Below, piece after piece: positions 43,475-50,618 of a DNA stretch of 64,000 nt. The position numbers and the translations under genes are program-made. Position 1 is the stretch's first letter. Each line of letters starts with the position of its first letter. This stretch comes from Paenalcaligenes sp050487225 (lineage in GTDB: Bacteria > Pseudomonadota > Gammaproteobacteria > Burkholderiales > Burkholderiaceae_B), in contig NZ_JBKQGY010000001.1 in the NCBI RefSeq assembly GCF_050487225.1, positions 1,178,001 to 1,242,000 of the forward strand. The letters are read 5' to 3'. The notes under the pieces were generated by a model. It had not been told where the DNA came from and did no database searches. It saw only the letters and a program-made list of their open reading frames with translations.

Positions 43475-43997
43475 TGACAGTCAATACCAAGACTCCACAT
43501 CTTCTCATTTACGACTTCTTGTCTCTAACGGTGGAAAATCGAGTAACATCAGATCTACACTAGATGCTGTAGTGACAACCACTCAAAATTACAGTAAAAA
43601 TAGCGTGGAAAACCAAATATCTCGGCCTGAGCTCGACGCCAAACTCGAAACCATCGAAGCAAGGATGGATGGGAGGCTTGCGCGTATTGAGGATCGTTTT
43701 GCTTCGATGGAAAAAACCATGGAGCAGATTAACCAGTCACTAGAAAAGCAGAGAAACACGCCGTGGAAAGCAGCGTCCGCCACTATCGCCGTGATGCTTG
43801 CTACGATTATTGCCGTTGGAGCCCTTGCGTTTACTGCGTTCGACTCCGGCAGAGAGACAGCCCAAGTTGCCGCTGACGCTAAAGCTGATATTGCCGCCAG
43901 TGCCGCGGAAGTCAAAGAAATGATTAAGAGCCTACAACAAGCGCAACAGGCTCCTGCTCAAGCCGCACCACAGCCTGCGACCCAGCAAGAAAAGTAA
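43461..43997 (+). CDS. coiled-coil membrane protein, lysogeny operon
   Basis: 178 residues. Coiled coil from about 50 to 95 (SRPELDAKLETIEARMDGRL, EDRFASMEKTMEQINQSLEK), one transmembrane helix (ATIAVMLATIIAVGALAFTA, about 106-125), then a second helix and an Ala/Gln/Pro-rich tail. It overlaps the zinc-ribbon gene, a pairing that suggests one complex at the inner membrane. Superinfection exclusion is a possible role; no family is proven. Confidence 0.6.
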   Translation: MGKNNDSQYQDSTSSHLRLLVSNGGKSSNIRSTLDAVVTTTQNYSKNSVENQISRPELDAKLETIEARMDGRLARIEDRFASMEKTMEQINQSLEKQRNTPWKAASATIAVMLATIIAVGALAFTAFDSGRETAQVAADAKADIAASAAEVKEMIKSLQQAQQAPAQAAPQPATQQEK

Positions 43998-44017
43998 CCC
44001 TGCTTTGTTCAAGATAC

Positions 44018-44041
44018 GCCGCCTCTATAGGCGGCTTTTTT
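44018..44041 (+). terminator. terminator of the repressor operon
   Basis: GCCGCC-TCTATA-GGCGGC followed by six T, 21 bp after the coiled-coil membrane gene. Confidence 0.85.
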
Positions 44042-44192
44042 ATGGGCGGTCATATTTCTAGGTAAACCTTATAATAGCTGCTATCGGCCAGAAGCAGTCT
44101 TTCGTTCATTGATCTATAAGATCTACCCAAAACTGAGATCAAAATTTTTAGGGGTGACTTAATACAGCCGTTAGCATTCATCAGGAAGCATT

Positions 44193-44843
44193 ATGGAAAA
44201 ACTATTCGAATACATAAATAATGAGTGGTCGGTAGTCTCACAAGCTCCGTTTACGTTTCTTATTCTTTGTACAATTATGTTCGGCTCGGCTTACTTCGTT
44301 GTGAAATGGCAGTTTACTGCTGTCATCGAGCATACAAGGGCTTCGAACGAAGTTTTGAAAGAGCGCCTACTTCTAAAATCCGAGCAGGCTGAGTCTTATA
44401 AGGATAGAGCTCTAAAGTTTGATGATAAAGTACAGCAGGTCGTCGATTCAGATTCTGTAGCCTTGAAGGAAAGAACATTAGAGATGGTGAAAAACCTACG
44501 GGCGTTTATTGAGAGGCATAAACGAGAAGATGACCGTATAAGCGCTATTGCGCATTCCGCGATGCGCTCGGCTCAAACTGAAGAAGAACGTGATGCAGCT
44601 TGGGAGCGAAACACAAACGAAATCATGTGGCTCTCAAGTGAACGAAACGCAGAATATGATCGTCGTTTTCGGGTCGATGCCATCATGCTGCGAGATGAGC
44701 TTAGGTCTCGGCTCCCCAGTTACGAAACACTAGAAAGACATCACGACATGATGTATGAACATCCGACAAACTACTTCGGGCTCAATGATGTTGCTAGCGA
44801 CTTAGAGCGTATGGCAAAAATGCTAACAAGTGCGTCAAACTGA
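44193..44843 (+). CDS. membrane-anchored coiled-coil protein
   Basis: 216 residues with an N-terminal transmembrane helix (PFTFLILCTIMFGSAYFVV, about 19-37) and a long helical charged region (RLLLKSEQAESYKDRALKFD and on). ATG follows CAGGAAGCATT. It is a separate transcription unit after the repressor operon terminator, on the same strand. It may be another lysogeny-expressed accessory protein. Function unknown. Confidence 0.6.
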   Translation: MEKLFEYINNEWSVVSQAPFTFLILCTIMFGSAYFVVKWQFTAVIEHTRASNEVLKERLLLKSEQAESYKDRALKFDDKVQQVVDSDSVALKERTLEMVKNLRAFIERHKREDDRISAIAHSAMRSAQTEEERDAAWERNTNEIMWLSSERNAEYDRRFRVDAIMLRDELRSRLPSYETLERHHDMMYEHPTNYFGLNDVASDLERMAKMLTSASN

Positions 44844-44850
44844 CGCACTT
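44828..44850 (+). terminator. 10-bp inverted repeat spanning the stop codon
   Basis: AAGTGCGTCA-AAC-TGACGCACTT, with the TGA stop in the right arm. No T run follows, so it may act in mRNA stability or attenuation more than in intrinsic termination. Confidence 0.5.
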
Positions 44851-45052
44851 ACGCGTCGCTTCATTACGCAATTTACACAAGTGTTAGCTGCCACTTACAG
44901 CTTCTCGCTACTCGTCACTGGATCCTTTGAGCTTCAGAGTCTTTTAACTTCTCTGTTAGTAATTTAGCTGTCTACTCTGGGTCGATAGCAGATATACACA
45001 ACAAGCTAAAAGCTGATCAACCAGACTAGCCAAGCCAACGCTCTCACACCCA

Positions 45053-45075
45053 AGCCCTCCTCCGAGGGCTTTTTT
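45053..45075 (+). terminator. terminator upstream of the SOS-box gene
   Basis: AGCCCTC-CTCC-GAGGGCT followed by six T in all; it insulates the LexA-box promoter from upstream transcription. The preceding 200 bp (44851-45052) shows no gene. Confidence 0.85.
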
Positions 45076-45131
45076 GCGTCTGTAGCTATGGCTTGCATCA
45101 CCGCCCAGTCGAAACAAAGTTTGACTATACA

Positions 45132-45147
45132 CTGTGTTTTTATACAG
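45132..45147. promoter_or_regulatory. LexA (SOS) box
   Basis: CTGTGTTTTTATACAG matches the CTGT-N8-ACAG LexA consensus perfectly. TTGACT lies six bases upstream (45121-45126) and TAATAT follows at 45149, so it overlaps or abuts a promoter. The next gene downstream is the 63-residue protein at 45307. Confidence 0.75.
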
Positions 45148-45306
45148 CTAATATAGCATTTGGCAGATTTGCCTAATTCCCTTTCACCCTTACCGGCGTC
45201 AGCCTGAAGGCCAGCAGCATCTGCCCTCCCGCTGATTTTATTAACTTACTTTCCCTTTTGATAACGCAAGCGCATGGACGCTGATAAAACATAGAAGGAA
45301 GTCAGG

Positions 45307-45498
45307 ATGGCAACAACACCAGCAAATCGCCAGCCAGCATGGGATGAAGCGCAAGAATCCCTATCAATGTCGATTTCTGTGGTCAGAGCTTGGGCTGTAT
45401 GCCCCGAGCAGTTTGATCAAATCAGCCGTGAAGATCGAGCAAACTTGTTTTTGTTGTTATTACAAATGCTCGAAACAGCACATCAAAAGTTAGGCTGA
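45307..45498 (+). CDS. 63-aa LexA-box-controlled phage protein, candidate antirepressor
   Basis: 63 residues with GGAAGTCAGG before the ATG. SLSMSISVVRAWAVCPEQFD and LFLLLLQMLETAHQKLG suggest a small all-helical protein. It is alone between two intrinsic terminators (45053-45075 and 45521-45546), downstream of a LexA box, and just upstream of a repressor-operated promoter. This architecture resembles SOS-induced antirepressors such as Tum of phage 186. Sequence homology to any antirepressor is not evident, so the role is inference. Confidence 0.6.
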   Translation: MATTPANRQPAWDEAQESLSMSISVVRAWAVCPEQFDQISREDRANLFLLLLQMLETAHQKLG

Positions 45499-45520
45499 TA
45501 CCACTACCTACGAGACTTAC

Positions 45521-45546
45521 AGCCCTACTCAAGGGCTTTTTTTAAA
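45521..45546 (+). terminator. terminator of the SOS-box gene
   Basis: AGCCCT-ACTCA-AGGGCT followed by a seven-T run, 22 bp after the stop. Confidence 0.85.
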
Positions 45547-45575
45547 TCTCATAAGTCTAGATATCCTAAACCCAT

Positions 45576-45616
45576 GTATAGAAATAATTGACTTTAATGT
45601 CTAGCTTTTCTATACT
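45576..45616 (+). promoter_or_regulatory. second early promoter with repressor operators
   Basis: TTGACT (45588-45593), a 17-bp spacer and TATACT (45611-45616) make a near-consensus promoter. GTCTAGCTTTTCTATAC (45599-45615) differs by one base from the operator at 42589, and GTATAGAAA (45576-45584) is the same word inverted. It is the analogue of lambda pL and would start the rightward operon. Confidence 0.75.
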
Positions 45617-45622
45617 TCATTT

Positions 45623-46019
45623 AACAACTCACCAAAGCCTAGCCCAGAGGGCAGCCAAACAGAGTTGTAAACGATCTTTAAAAACTCAACGTGTGGACCA
45701 CACCGCCCTAGCAACATCGGGGGCGGCGAATAACGGCGCACAAAGACGCTACGTGCCTCGCTGTGAAGCGATTGGTGCGGAAGGGAAACGGCTGCGCCCA
45801 AGCACAAAGAAAAGCAAAAAACCGAATAGATGCATTCCTGCGATTGGCGTGAGGCCTTCAACATGCGCAGGGTTCGGCGCCCCCCTGATGATTTTGGTAG
45901 GGGGCGGTCAGGAAACCGTACCGCAGCATTTACGGAACCACGTAGTACCAACGGCTTGGAAACAGGCCGCTTTGGTGGATGGCTTCAACAGAGGCCAGCA
46001 ACTGAAGCTAGGAGCGGAT
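45623..46019 (+). other. untranslated leader of the rightward operon
   Basis: An open frame runs through this stretch, but its residues lack protein character and the strong ribosome binding site GGAGCGGAT lies at its end, before the ATG at 46020. I read it as a leader RNA that carries the nut-like element. Confidence 0.5.
45672..45703 (+). promoter_or_regulatory. nut-like element (boxA plus hairpin)
   Basis: CGATCTTTAAAAA (45672-45684) resembles boxA of rrn and lambda nut sites. Six bases later GTGTG-GAC-CACAC (45691-45703) can form a small hairpin in the boxB position. It lies about 50 nt into the transcript from the 45.6 kb promoter, in a 400-nt leader without a convincing gene. Confidence 0.55.
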
Positions 46020-46889
46020 ATGAGCCATTTTGCAGTATTAGTGATTGGGCCGAATGTTAAAGAACAATTGCAGCCCTACCATGAGTTTGAATGTACTGGC
46101 GAAGACGATCAGTACGTACAAGATGTGGATATTACGGAAGAATGCCGTTCGGGGGGGCTAGATGGGTATGGTCTTGAAGATGAAACCGTTGCCTCTGAAT
46201 CGGAAGTAAACCTAAACGATACCCACAAGTACGGCTTCGCAGTTGTTGATGGCGAGGGCAACATCATCAAGGCAGTGAAACGCACAAACCCAAACAAGAA
46301 ATGGGACTGGTGGGTTGTTGGTGGTCGCTGGTCTGGTTTCCTCAAGCTCAAGGCTGGCGCTACAGGTGATCGTGGTCGCCCAGGCTTGATGGGATCGCAG
46401 GCGAACAGCGGTGATGGTTACGCTGATGTAGCACTCAAGGGTGATGTTGACTTTGACGGTATGCGTGATGAAGCAGGCCGCGAAGCCGCTGTACGTTGGG
46501 ACAAAGCTAACACGGCCCGTGACGGTAAGACTTGGGAAACTTGGGAGCACCTCCGCGACGTTGTTCACGCTGGCAACATCGGCGCTGCACGTGATGCCTA
46601 CCATGTTCAAGAGGCGAAAGATGCTGTCGCCAAAGCAATGGGGCATCCATGGGACGGAGTGGACGAGTACCTAACGCCACGAGATCAGTACATTCAACAG
46701 GCACGTGACAGTGCAACCGTGCTCTATGCCTTCGTTAAAGATGGTCAGTGGATAGCCAAGGGCACCATGGGCTGGTTCGGTATGTCTGATGAAGATGGTA
46801 CCCAAGAAGACTGGAACAAAAAGGTGAATGAAATGCTGGACGCCTTACCAGATGACACGCTGATTACCGTGGTCGATTGTCATATTTAA
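46020..46889 (+). CDS. conserved phage protein, first gene of the rightward operon
   Basis: 289 residues from ATG 46020 (AGGAGCGGAT before it). It starts SHFAVLVIGPNVKEQLQPYH and contains KKWDWWVVGGRWSGFLKLKA, a pattern seen in many uncharacterised phage proteins. Mixed alpha/beta, no catalytic motif recognised. It probably acts early after infection or induction. Confidence 0.7.
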   Translation: MSHFAVLVIGPNVKEQLQPYHEFECTGEDDQYVQDVDITEECRSGGLDGYGLEDETVASESEVNLNDTHKYGFAVVDGEGNIIKAVKRTNPNKKWDWWVVGGRWSGFLKLKAGATGDRGRPGLMGSQANSGDGYADVALKGDVDFDGMRDEAGREAAVRWDKANTARDGKTWETWEHLRDVVHAGNIGAARDAYHVQEAKDAVAKAMGHPWDGVDEYLTPRDQYIQQARDSATVLYAFVKDGQWIAKGTMGWFGMSDEDGTQEDWNKKVNEMLDALPDDTLITVVDCHI

Positions 46890-46971
46890 CACTTATGGGA
46901 TGGGAAGCTGCCTGTATATGCAGGGGCTAGAAACCCTATCCCCTTCCTTGATATTAAATAACGCCCCCTCT

Positions 46972-46994
46972 AAGCCCTATACGTAGGGCTTTTT
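46972..46994 (+). terminator. terminator after the 289-residue protein
   Basis: AAGCCCTA-TACG-TAGGGCTT and a T run of five. It is the first barrier that rightward transcription must pass to reach ssb, xis and int. Confidence 0.85.
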
Positions 46995-47389
46995 GGCAGG
47001 CGCTCTGCGGGGGGATCGGTTCCCCATTGCTTACGTAGGCTTTGCAGAGCGTCTACCAAAACGCACGTTTGAGTAGGACAATAAAACTCCTACTCTTGAT
47101 GCGACTCGCTGGCAGACGAGAGATAAAGACTTTGCCCGCATTACCCGCGATGCCGAGGAGCTAGGGGGCTGCGTGTCTGCGTAAACGACACGGTGGGGGA
47201 ATTTGGGAATCCCTCATGAGATAGGCGGACGGCTGACCCAGCAGCGCCGGAGACGTAACCGGCACAAATTAAAACACCTTGCCACATGGTCCCTTCATCT
47301 ATGAGGGTACCAAATACACATATAGATCAGCATAGATCTACCTACCCCCTCTCATGGGCATACCGCCCACAACTCAACAGGAAATCATC
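46995..47389 (+). ncRNA. structured non-coding region, candidate phage RNA
   Basis: Nearly 400 bp without a gene. Stems include GGCAGGCGCTCTGC (46995) with GCAGAGCGTCTACC (about 47047), enclosing GGGG...CCCC. Further hairpins are GTGTC/GACAC, GCCGG/CCGGC, TGGTCCCT/AGGGTACCA (about 47285) and TAGATC/GATCTA (about 47323). The density of hairpins is higher than in the other gaps. No reverse transcriptase is nearby, so this is not evidently a retron. An RNA product is possible but unproven. Confidence 0.4.
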
Positions 47390-47590
47390 ATGAGCATGCT
47401 TGCTAGCCTGTTCCTGTGGACGCTCGCCTTTGCTGTTGGCGGTACCGGCACATGGATTTGGCAACACCACATCCGACCACCCATCGACCCCAGCGAAGTA
47501 ATACCTACCCAAGCCTACTTTTGGAGCTGGCTGGTCTGCATCACCATTTATGTAATCTTGGCCTTCACTGGCCCCTACCCCGGACACTAA
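47390..47590 (+). CDS. small membrane protein before ssb
   Basis: 66 residues from ATG 47390 (AGGAAATCATC before it). Two helices: SLFLWTLAFAVGGTGTWIW and FWSWLVCITIYVILAFTG. It ends 4 bp before the ssb start. Function unknown. Confidence 0.6.
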   Translation: MSMLASLFLWTLAFAVGGTGTWIWQHHIRPPIDPSEVIPTQAYFWSWLVCITIYVILAFTGPYPGH

Positions 47591-47593
47591 TCC

Positions 47594-48097
47594 ATGGCTT
47601 CAGTTAACAAAGTAATTCTGGTGGGCAACCTAGGCCGTGACCCAGAAGTACGCTACGGCGCGGAAGGTAACGCCATCTGCAATATCTCAATCGCCACCAC
47701 CTCCAACTGGAAGGACCGTAACAGCGGTGAACGCAAAGAAGAAACTGAATGGCATAGGGTCGTGTTCTACAACCGCCTAGCCGAAATCGCTGGCGAGTAC
47801 CTGAAAAAAGGTCGCTCCGTTTACGTAGAAGGTCGCCTGCGCACACGCAAATGGCAGGGCCAAGACGGTAAAGACAACTACACCACAGAAATCATCGCTG
47901 ACCAAATGCAAATGCTTGGCGGTCGTGATGGTGGCAATGACGGTGAGTACAGTGCGCCACCACAACAGCGAGCGCCCAACCAAAGCCCAAAAAACAACCC
48001 GTACCAAGCTGCGAGCCAAGGCGGTGGTGGCATCACCGACATGGACGATGACATCCCGTTCGCACCGCTTCTTGCGCGCTGTGAGTACGTGATTTAA
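47594..48097 (+). CDS. ssb: single-stranded DNA-binding protein
   Basis: 167 residues. The OB-fold begins SVNKVILVGNLGRDPEVRYG and contains ETEWHRVVFYNRLAEIAGEY. After a Gln/Gly-rich linker the acidic tip MDDDIPF appears but is followed by 11 more residues (APLLARCEYVI), so the usual free Pro-Phe terminus is buried. Similar extensions occur in phage SSBs. It would coat ssDNA in phage replication and recombination. Confidence 0.9.
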   Translation: MASVNKVILVGNLGRDPEVRYGAEGNAICNISIATTSNWKDRNSGERKEETEWHRVVFYNRLAEIAGEYLKKGRSVYVEGRLRTRKWQGQDGKDNYTTEIIADQMQMLGGRDGGNDGEYSAPPQQRAPNQSPKNNPYQAASQGGGGITDMDDDIPFAPLLARCEYVI

Positions 48098-48130
48098 GAA
48101 ACAAACCACCCTGCCACACACCCCAACAAC

Positions 48131-48154
48131 AGCCGCTTATCCTGCGGCTTTTTT
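48131..48154 (+). terminator. hairpin after ssb
   Basis: AGCCGC-TTATCCT-GCGGCT followed by six T, just before the ribosome binding site of the next gene. Confidence 0.8.
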
Positions 48155-48168
48155 AATCCGAGGAAATC

Positions 48169-48504
48169 ATGAGCAATAAAACCTTTGGTGAGGTTCTTCA
48201 AGACCTCCGTTATGGAACCCTCCATGACGAACTAACCGAAAAAATGCAGGAAGTCGTGAACGCTTGCATTAATACAGGGAAGGTTGGATCACTTACCCTG
48301 CAAATCAAACTCAAGCCGGGAAAGAGCGGCGAACTGGAAATCACAGACGCCATTAAATCCACGGTGCCTGAGCTCGAAAAAGGCGGCTCCATCATGTGGG
48401 CCACGCCCGAAGGCAACCTCCAGCGCGAGGATCCACGCCAAATGACCATAGAAGGCTTGAAGTCTATTGGTTCCGAAAAACCCCAAACCCTTAAAACCGT
48501 ATAA
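48169..48504 (+). CDS. conserved phage protein
   Basis: 111 residues. FGEVLQDLRYGTLHDELTEK and GKVGSLTLQIKLKPGKSGEL are a pattern common in phages next to DUF2303 genes. Probably cooperates with it. Function unknown. Confidence 0.7.
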   Translation: MSNKTFGEVLQDLRYGTLHDELTEKMQEVVNACINTGKVGSLTLQIKLKPGKSGELEITDAIKSTVPELEKGGSIMWATPEGNLQREDPRQMTIEGLKSIGSEKPQTLKTV

Positions 48505-48518
48505 GGACAAAACAAGTT

Positions 48519-49310
48519 ATGGAAAAAATCGTTTCTGATTCACTAGCCGCCGGCGCAGCACTTGGAAAGCCCGTTGCTATACCAGGCGCACCCAGTACAT
48601 ATGCTGTCGTACCAGAGGGCTACGAACTCATTGAACTTGAAGAGCATTTACCATCCCCCAATCGTGCAACCGGCACAGTGGTTATGGATGACGCTGATAG
48701 CTTTATCCAATACTTCAACAAATATGCAAATGACTCTAGCCAAATCTACGCAAAGCTGAACCCTCCTAGCTTCACTGGCGTGCTGAACGATCACACCTTT
48801 GAAAGTGCTGGCTGGAAAGACCACTGCGTTAAGTATGCCTGCCCATTCTCTGCTGAGTGGCTGGAATGGTCCAAGAGCGATGGCAAGGCGATGAAACAAG
48901 CTGAGTTTGCTGATTTCATTGAGCGCAACCTGCCTGACATTGTGGAACCAGTAGGTGCCGATATGCTTGAAATCTCCCGCAGCCTACAAGCCAAAAAGAA
49001 AGTGAACTTCGCTTCTGGTATCCGCCTCCAGAATGGGCAGACAGAGCTTACATACGAAGAAGAGATTCAAGGTACAGCCTCAAAAGGGAAGCTGCAAATT
49101 CCTGAAATCTTCTCCATTGGCATTGCTGTTCTTGACGGTGGCGAGGCCTATAAGGTCGAGTGCCGCTTGCGCTACCGCATCAACGACGCCCTCTTAGTGA
49201 TGTGGTACGAAATGGTACGCCCCCACAAAATCATTGAAGATGCTGCGCGTGATGTGTTCACCAAAATCGCGACAGAAACCGAACAGCAGATTCTACGTGG
49301 CACTCCTTAA
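48519..49310 (+). CDS. DUF2303 (YfdQ-like) protein
   Basis: 263 residues. Family blocks seen: GTVVMDDADSFIQYFNKYAN, DHTFESAGWKDHCVKYACPF and LLVMWYEMVRPHKIIEDAAR. YfdQ/DUF2303 proteins are widespread in prophages and have no settled function; coupling to ssb and the 111-residue gene points to DNA metabolism. Confidence 0.85.
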   Translation: MEKIVSDSLAAGAALGKPVAIPGAPSTYAVVPEGYELIELEEHLPSPNRATGTVVMDDADSFIQYFNKYANDSSQIYAKLNPPSFTGVLNDHTFESAGWKDHCVKYACPFSAEWLEWSKSDGKAMKQAEFADFIERNLPDIVEPVGADMLEISRSLQAKKKVNFASGIRLQNGQTELTYEEEIQGTASKGKLQIPEIFSIGIAVLDGGEAYKVECRLRYRINDALLVMWYEMVRPHKIIEDAARDVFTKIATETEQQILRGTP

Positions 49311-49324
49311 TCCTATAGCAAACA

Positions 49325-49344
49325 AACCCCGCGCAAGCGGGGTT
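49325..49344 (+). terminator. hairpin after DUF2303
   Basis: AACCCCGC-GCAA-GCGGGGTT. Only a short T-poor tail follows, so termination may be partial. GGAG of the next gene is eight bases on. Confidence 0.55.
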
Positions 49345-49360
49345 CTATGGAGAAGTAAAC

Positions 49361-49471
49361 GTGTGGTGTAAGAAGTGTGCAGGCTGGTCCATCTTAGTAA
49401 TTGCTCTATGTTTAGCAGCTGCTGGTGCACTGGCCTATTTCAATGAAGTGGTATTACGTGGTGGCCTATGA
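49361..49471 (+). CDS. 36-aa membrane peptide
   Basis: GTG start at 49361 with GGAG eight bases upstream; sequence begins MWCKKCAGWSILVIALCLAA, one transmembrane helix. Its stop overlaps the ATG of the next gene (ATGA), so it is coupled. Real function unknown; the coupling and ribosome binding site support a gene. Confidence 0.5.
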   Translation: MWCKKCAGWSILVIALCLAAAGALAYFNEVVLRGGL

Positions 49472-49701
49472 GCGAACCCGAAAAGAAAACAACATCCGAT
49501 GGATACAAGCCTAAGCCCCGCATTCAGCATATTGAACCGGGGCAATTTTTTACCCTGCTCGCAGTAGATGGCGGTCACACATACAAAATGCTCAGCTGCT
49601 GCAAAACATACTGCTATCACTCAACAGGAAAAATCGCCCTCGGTACCGAAATCACTCCGACTGGTTTGGTGTTCGGCGAAGGCGGATGGAAGAATCTATG
49701 A
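49468..49701 (+). CDS. hypothetical phage protein
   Basis: 77 residues: RIQHIEPGQFFTLLAVDGGH, then a Cys pair (MLSCCKTYCYHSTGK). Coupled at both ends by ATGA overlaps. No family recognised. Confidence 0.55.
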   Translation: MSEPEKKTTSDGYKPKPRIQHIEPGQFFTLLAVDGGHTYKMLSCCKTYCYHSTGKIALGTEITPTGLVFGEGGWKNL

Positions 49702-49862
49702 AACGAACAAAGAAAGCTGTTACCCCTACCCTATCGCCGCTTGCCCAATACAACCTGCAGCGGGCGGAGGAAGCACAGACAGCGCATGGTGGCAAGTCAG
49801 TGCAGGCCATAAGCACCCGCGCTAGATATAACGAGCATCGAGAAAGTCAGTATATTTACTAG
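49698..49862 (+). CDS. 54-aa hypothetical phage protein
   Basis: Starts at ATG 49698, overlapping the previous stop. Basic N-terminus (KRTKKAVTPTLSPLAQYNLQ) and a helical polar rest. The overlap supports expression. It ends the run before the antisense gene at 49902. Confidence 0.5.
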   Translation: MKRTKKAVTPTLSPLAQYNLQRAEEAQTAHGGKSVQAISTRARYNEHRESQYIY

Positions 49863-49901
49863 CCTCTAAAGCCACTTGAAATAGACCCAGTTGAGCCTAT
49901 C

Positions 49902-50543
49902 TCACAGAAACTCAGGTATGAGGTAGTGCAAACCAGGCTTTGGTATATCTTTCAATACTGGATCGCCATAAGCTGTTTTGCGATATTGTTCTGCTGTTTT
50001 TGCTTCTTCTATAAAACCGTCCAGATTTTCGAGGGCTACTTTATTATCAACAACATGCATGACGCTAGTTCTGGCAACTCTAAGTTGTGAAATTACTGGA
50101 TTCAGCACCTTGTGGTAGTTACAGTACGGCCATTCATAGAACGGTATTTGACCTATAGCGTCCACAGAAGTTTGGAAATTTCTAAAATTTGCCACCGAGA
50201 AACTCTCGTAAACATTTTTATGGTAGCTGGCATGTGAGGCCAACCAATAAAGAGACTGAACTGCCTCACTGATTAATGAGAGCACTCCAGTTATTTTTTT
50301 TCTATTCTCATCTTCCTTAAGTCTCGAAAGTTTTCGTGCCTGCCATAGAGCAACAACCACCGCCCCTGTTGTGCCTATCGCTGTCATGACCTCCCACCAC
50401 TTGGCGCCAAAGAATAGAGGAACCCCTTTGGGGTCGTAAGTAATCATTGCCCCGATAGCAACCATTATTACAGCCCCTAGAGCCACTCCAGCCAATAAGC
50501 TAGCGACCATTAGCCCATCACAACTACATTTTTCTTTTCGCAT
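49902..50543 (-). CDS. antisense membrane protein, accessory gene (moron)
   Basis: 213 residues from ATG 50543 (GGAGGGGGT before it). A Cys-containing N-terminus (RKEKCSCDG), two transmembrane helices (VASLLAGVALGAVIMVAIGA and WWEVMTAIGTTGAVVVALWQ) and a 130-residue cytoplasmic helical domain. It opposes the rightward operon around it, so it must have its own promoter and may be expressed in the lysogen. The layout resembles small membrane effectors of phage exclusion, but no family is identified. Confidence 0.65.
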   Translation of the reverse strand: MRKEKCSCDGLMVASLLAGVALGAVIMVAIGAMITYDPKGVPLFFGAKWWEVMTAIGTTGAVVVALWQARKLSRLKEDENRKKITGVLSLISEAVQSLYWLASHASYHKNVYESFSVANFRNFQTSVDAIGQIPFYEWPYCNYHKVLNPVISQLRVARTSVMHVVDNKVALENLDGFIEEAKTAEQYRKTAYGDPVLKDIPKPGLHYLIPEFL

Positions 50544-50618
50544 ACCCCCTCCATCCCATAGACGCACAAGTTTAGCTTAGTGCGTTTCTTTTTGCGCCTA
50601 TACATAGGAGCTATTTAC

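Noticed and set aside
45588..46019. N-terminal extension of the 289-residue protein
   Set aside because: The frame is open, but its start lies in the -35 promoter element, the residues lack protein character, and GGAGCGGAT sits just before ATG 46020.
46995..47389. Retron-type msr-msd RNA
   Set aside because: Inverted repeats are present but no reverse transcriptase gene exists anywhere in the window.
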